Shown: piece by piece, positions 63,061 to 64,000 of the stretch | Numbering within the stretch: position 1 is the stretch's first letter | How the letters are laid out: each line of letters begins with the position of its first letter | Source: Marivita sp046591575 | Lineage (GTDB): Bacteria; Pseudomonadota; Alphaproteobacteria; Rhodobacterales; Rhodobacteraceae | NCBI RefSeq assembly: GCF_046591575.1 | Contig: NZ_JBIQWA010000008.1 | Location: 1 to 64,000 of the forward strand | Direction: 5' to 3' | Length of the DNA stretch: 64,000 nucleotides | Position numbers and translations under genes: made by a program | The notes under the pieces: model-generated | Database searches by the model: none | Seen by the model: the letters and a program-made list of their open reading frames with translations, nothing else | Told to the model about the DNA's origin: nothing

Positions 63061-63744
63061 ATGCAGACCTACGATCTTGAAGCCAACGGCCTGCGCGACC
63101 TGAACGCGGCGCTGCATGCCCAGTCTAATGACACCAACCAGACCAGCTGGGAAATCGTCAACCCACGCGGCAGCCATGCTGTCGCGGTCGGTCTTGATGC
63201 GCCTATCGAAGTCGCTGTAAAGGGCTCAACCGGGTATTACACAGCCGGGATGAACAAGCAGGCAACTGTGCATGTTCACGGCTCTGCCGGCCCGGGTGTC
63301 GCGGAAAATATGATGTCCGGCACTGTGATTATCGAAGGTGACGCCAGCCAATATGCCGGTGCGACCGGTCGCGGAGGCCTGCTGGTCATCAAAGGCAACG
63401 CATCGTCGCGTTGTGGCATTTCGATGAAGGGCATCGACATCGTCGTACATGGCAACATCGGCCACATGTCCGCCTTTATGGCACAATCCGGCAATCTGGT
63501 AGTTTGCGGTGATGCTGGCGAAGCGATGGGCGACAGCCTGTATGAGGCGCGTCTTTTCGTGCGCGGGTCGGTAAAATCTCTTGGTGCGGATTGCATCGAG
63601 AAAGAAATGCGCCCCGAGCACATCGAAATTCTGCGCGACCTGCTTGAAAAAGGCGGCTGCGACGCAAAGCCGGAAGAGTTCAAGCGTTACGGGTCGGCCC
63701 GTCAGCTTTACAATTTCGATGTCGACAACGCCGGCGCTTATTGA
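63061..63744 (+). CDS. mgsB: N-methylglutamate synthase subunit B (GXGXG domain)
   Basis: 227 residues, a right-handed beta-helix corresponding to the C-terminal GXGXG domain of glutamate synthase: STGYYTAGMNKQATVHVHG, GRGGLLVIKGNASSRCGISM and MAQSGNLVVCGDAGEAMGDS. It is a structural subunit of MgsABC and starts directly after the mgsA stop codon. Confidence 0.9.
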   Translation: MQTYDLEANGLRDLNAALHAQSNDTNQTSWEIVNPRGSHAVAVGLDAPIEVAVKGSTGYYTAGMNKQATVHVHGSAGPGVAENMMSGTVIIEGDASQYAGATGRGGLLVIKGNASSRCGISMKGIDIVVHGNIGHMSAFMAQSGNLVVCGDAGEAMGDSLYEARLFVRGSVKSLGADCIEKEMRPEHIEILRDLLEKGGCDAKPEEFKRYGSARQLYNFDVDNAGAY

Positions 63745-63754
63745 GGATATGGAC

Positions 63755-64000
63755 ATGAAAGACGAACAAAGCAAATACGTGTCGAAAACTGTACCAATCC
63801 AGTCGGCGACATTCAGCAATCCGATTAATGCCGAAATCCGCCGTGCGGCAGAGACGGGCATTTATGATATCCGAGGCGGTGGTGCAAAACGTCGTGTACC
63901 ACATTTCGATGATCTGCTGTTTCTCGGGGCCTCCATCTCGCGCTACGCTTTGGAAGGGTATCGCGAAAAATGTGACACGCGCGTAACGCTCGGGACCCGC
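63755..64000 (+). CDS. mgsC: N-methylglutamate synthase subunit C, N-terminal part (cut by window edge)
   Basis: 82 residues are visible, beginning MKDEQSKYVSKTVPIQSATF, and the frame runs off the right edge. ATG at 63749 is six bases earlier, but GAGG (63743-63746) has better spacing to 63755. RRVPHFDDLLFLGASISRYA is typical of the glutamate-synthase large-domain-like MgsC/GlxD, which carries the FMN site further downstream. gmaS and mgd-type genes would be expected beyond the edge. Confidence 0.85.
   Translation, partial: MKDEQSKYVSKTVPIQSATFSNPINAEIRRAAETGIYDIRGGGAKRRVPHFDDLLFLGASISRYALEGYREKCDTRVTLGTR

Overview
The window looks like chromosomal DNA of a Roseobacter-clade alphaproteobacterium (Rhodobacterales). 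The basis is gene content: phenylacetyl-CoA catabolism with a fused hydratase/dehydrogenase, several TRAP transporters, a very large RTX/DUF4214 protein, and a cluster for methylated amines (tmoXWV, tmm, dmmDABC, mgsABC) as known in marine roseobacters. No rRNA, tRNA, CRISPR array, intact prophage or intact insertion sequence was seen.

Layout. 1-156: end of an unrecognised gene. 183-8065 (minus): one probable operon in transcription order hydratase/dehydrogenase fusion, three-gene TRAP transporter, paaZ, paaX. 8162-11306 (plus, divergent): paaG, paaI, paaK, TetR regulator. 11326-11457: 3' remnant of a tyrosine recombinase. 11747-19486: a 1656-residue RTX protein with a LuxR-type response regulator and a 7TMR-DISM histidine kinase. 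19729-25355 (minus): thiolase paaJ, paaABCDE and one further PaaA/PaaC-like protein. The phenylacetate genes are therefore complete but split by about 8 kb of unrelated DNA with a recombinase remnant at one edge. Two nearly identical palindromic operators (8098-8124 and 25372-25398) lie before the two divided blocks and suggest joint control.

25669-26789: peptidoglycan amidase overlapping a small exported protein. 26900-33176: ABC transporter plus NnrS, divergent from a TonB-dependent receptor, with an FNR/Nnr-type box between them. 33227-37901: GMC oxidoreductase and a second TRAP transporter. 38171-40607: glutathione S-transferase, NAD(P)H-FMN reductase and pirin.

41050-64000 is a methylated-amine supercluster. 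TmoXWV would import trimethylamine N-oxide, Tmm oxidises trimethylamine to the N-oxide, DmmDABC demethylates dimethylamine to monomethylamine, MgsABC makes N-methylglutamate, and a SoxBDAG-type heterotetramer could be either sarcosine oxidase or the homologous N-methylglutamate dehydrogenase. An Amt channel and four regulatory genes (XRE-cupin, GlxA/AraC, GntR/FCD and a cytosolic AmiC-like binding protein) are interspersed. TMAO demethylase (tdm) and gmaS are not in the window; gmaS may lie past the right edge.
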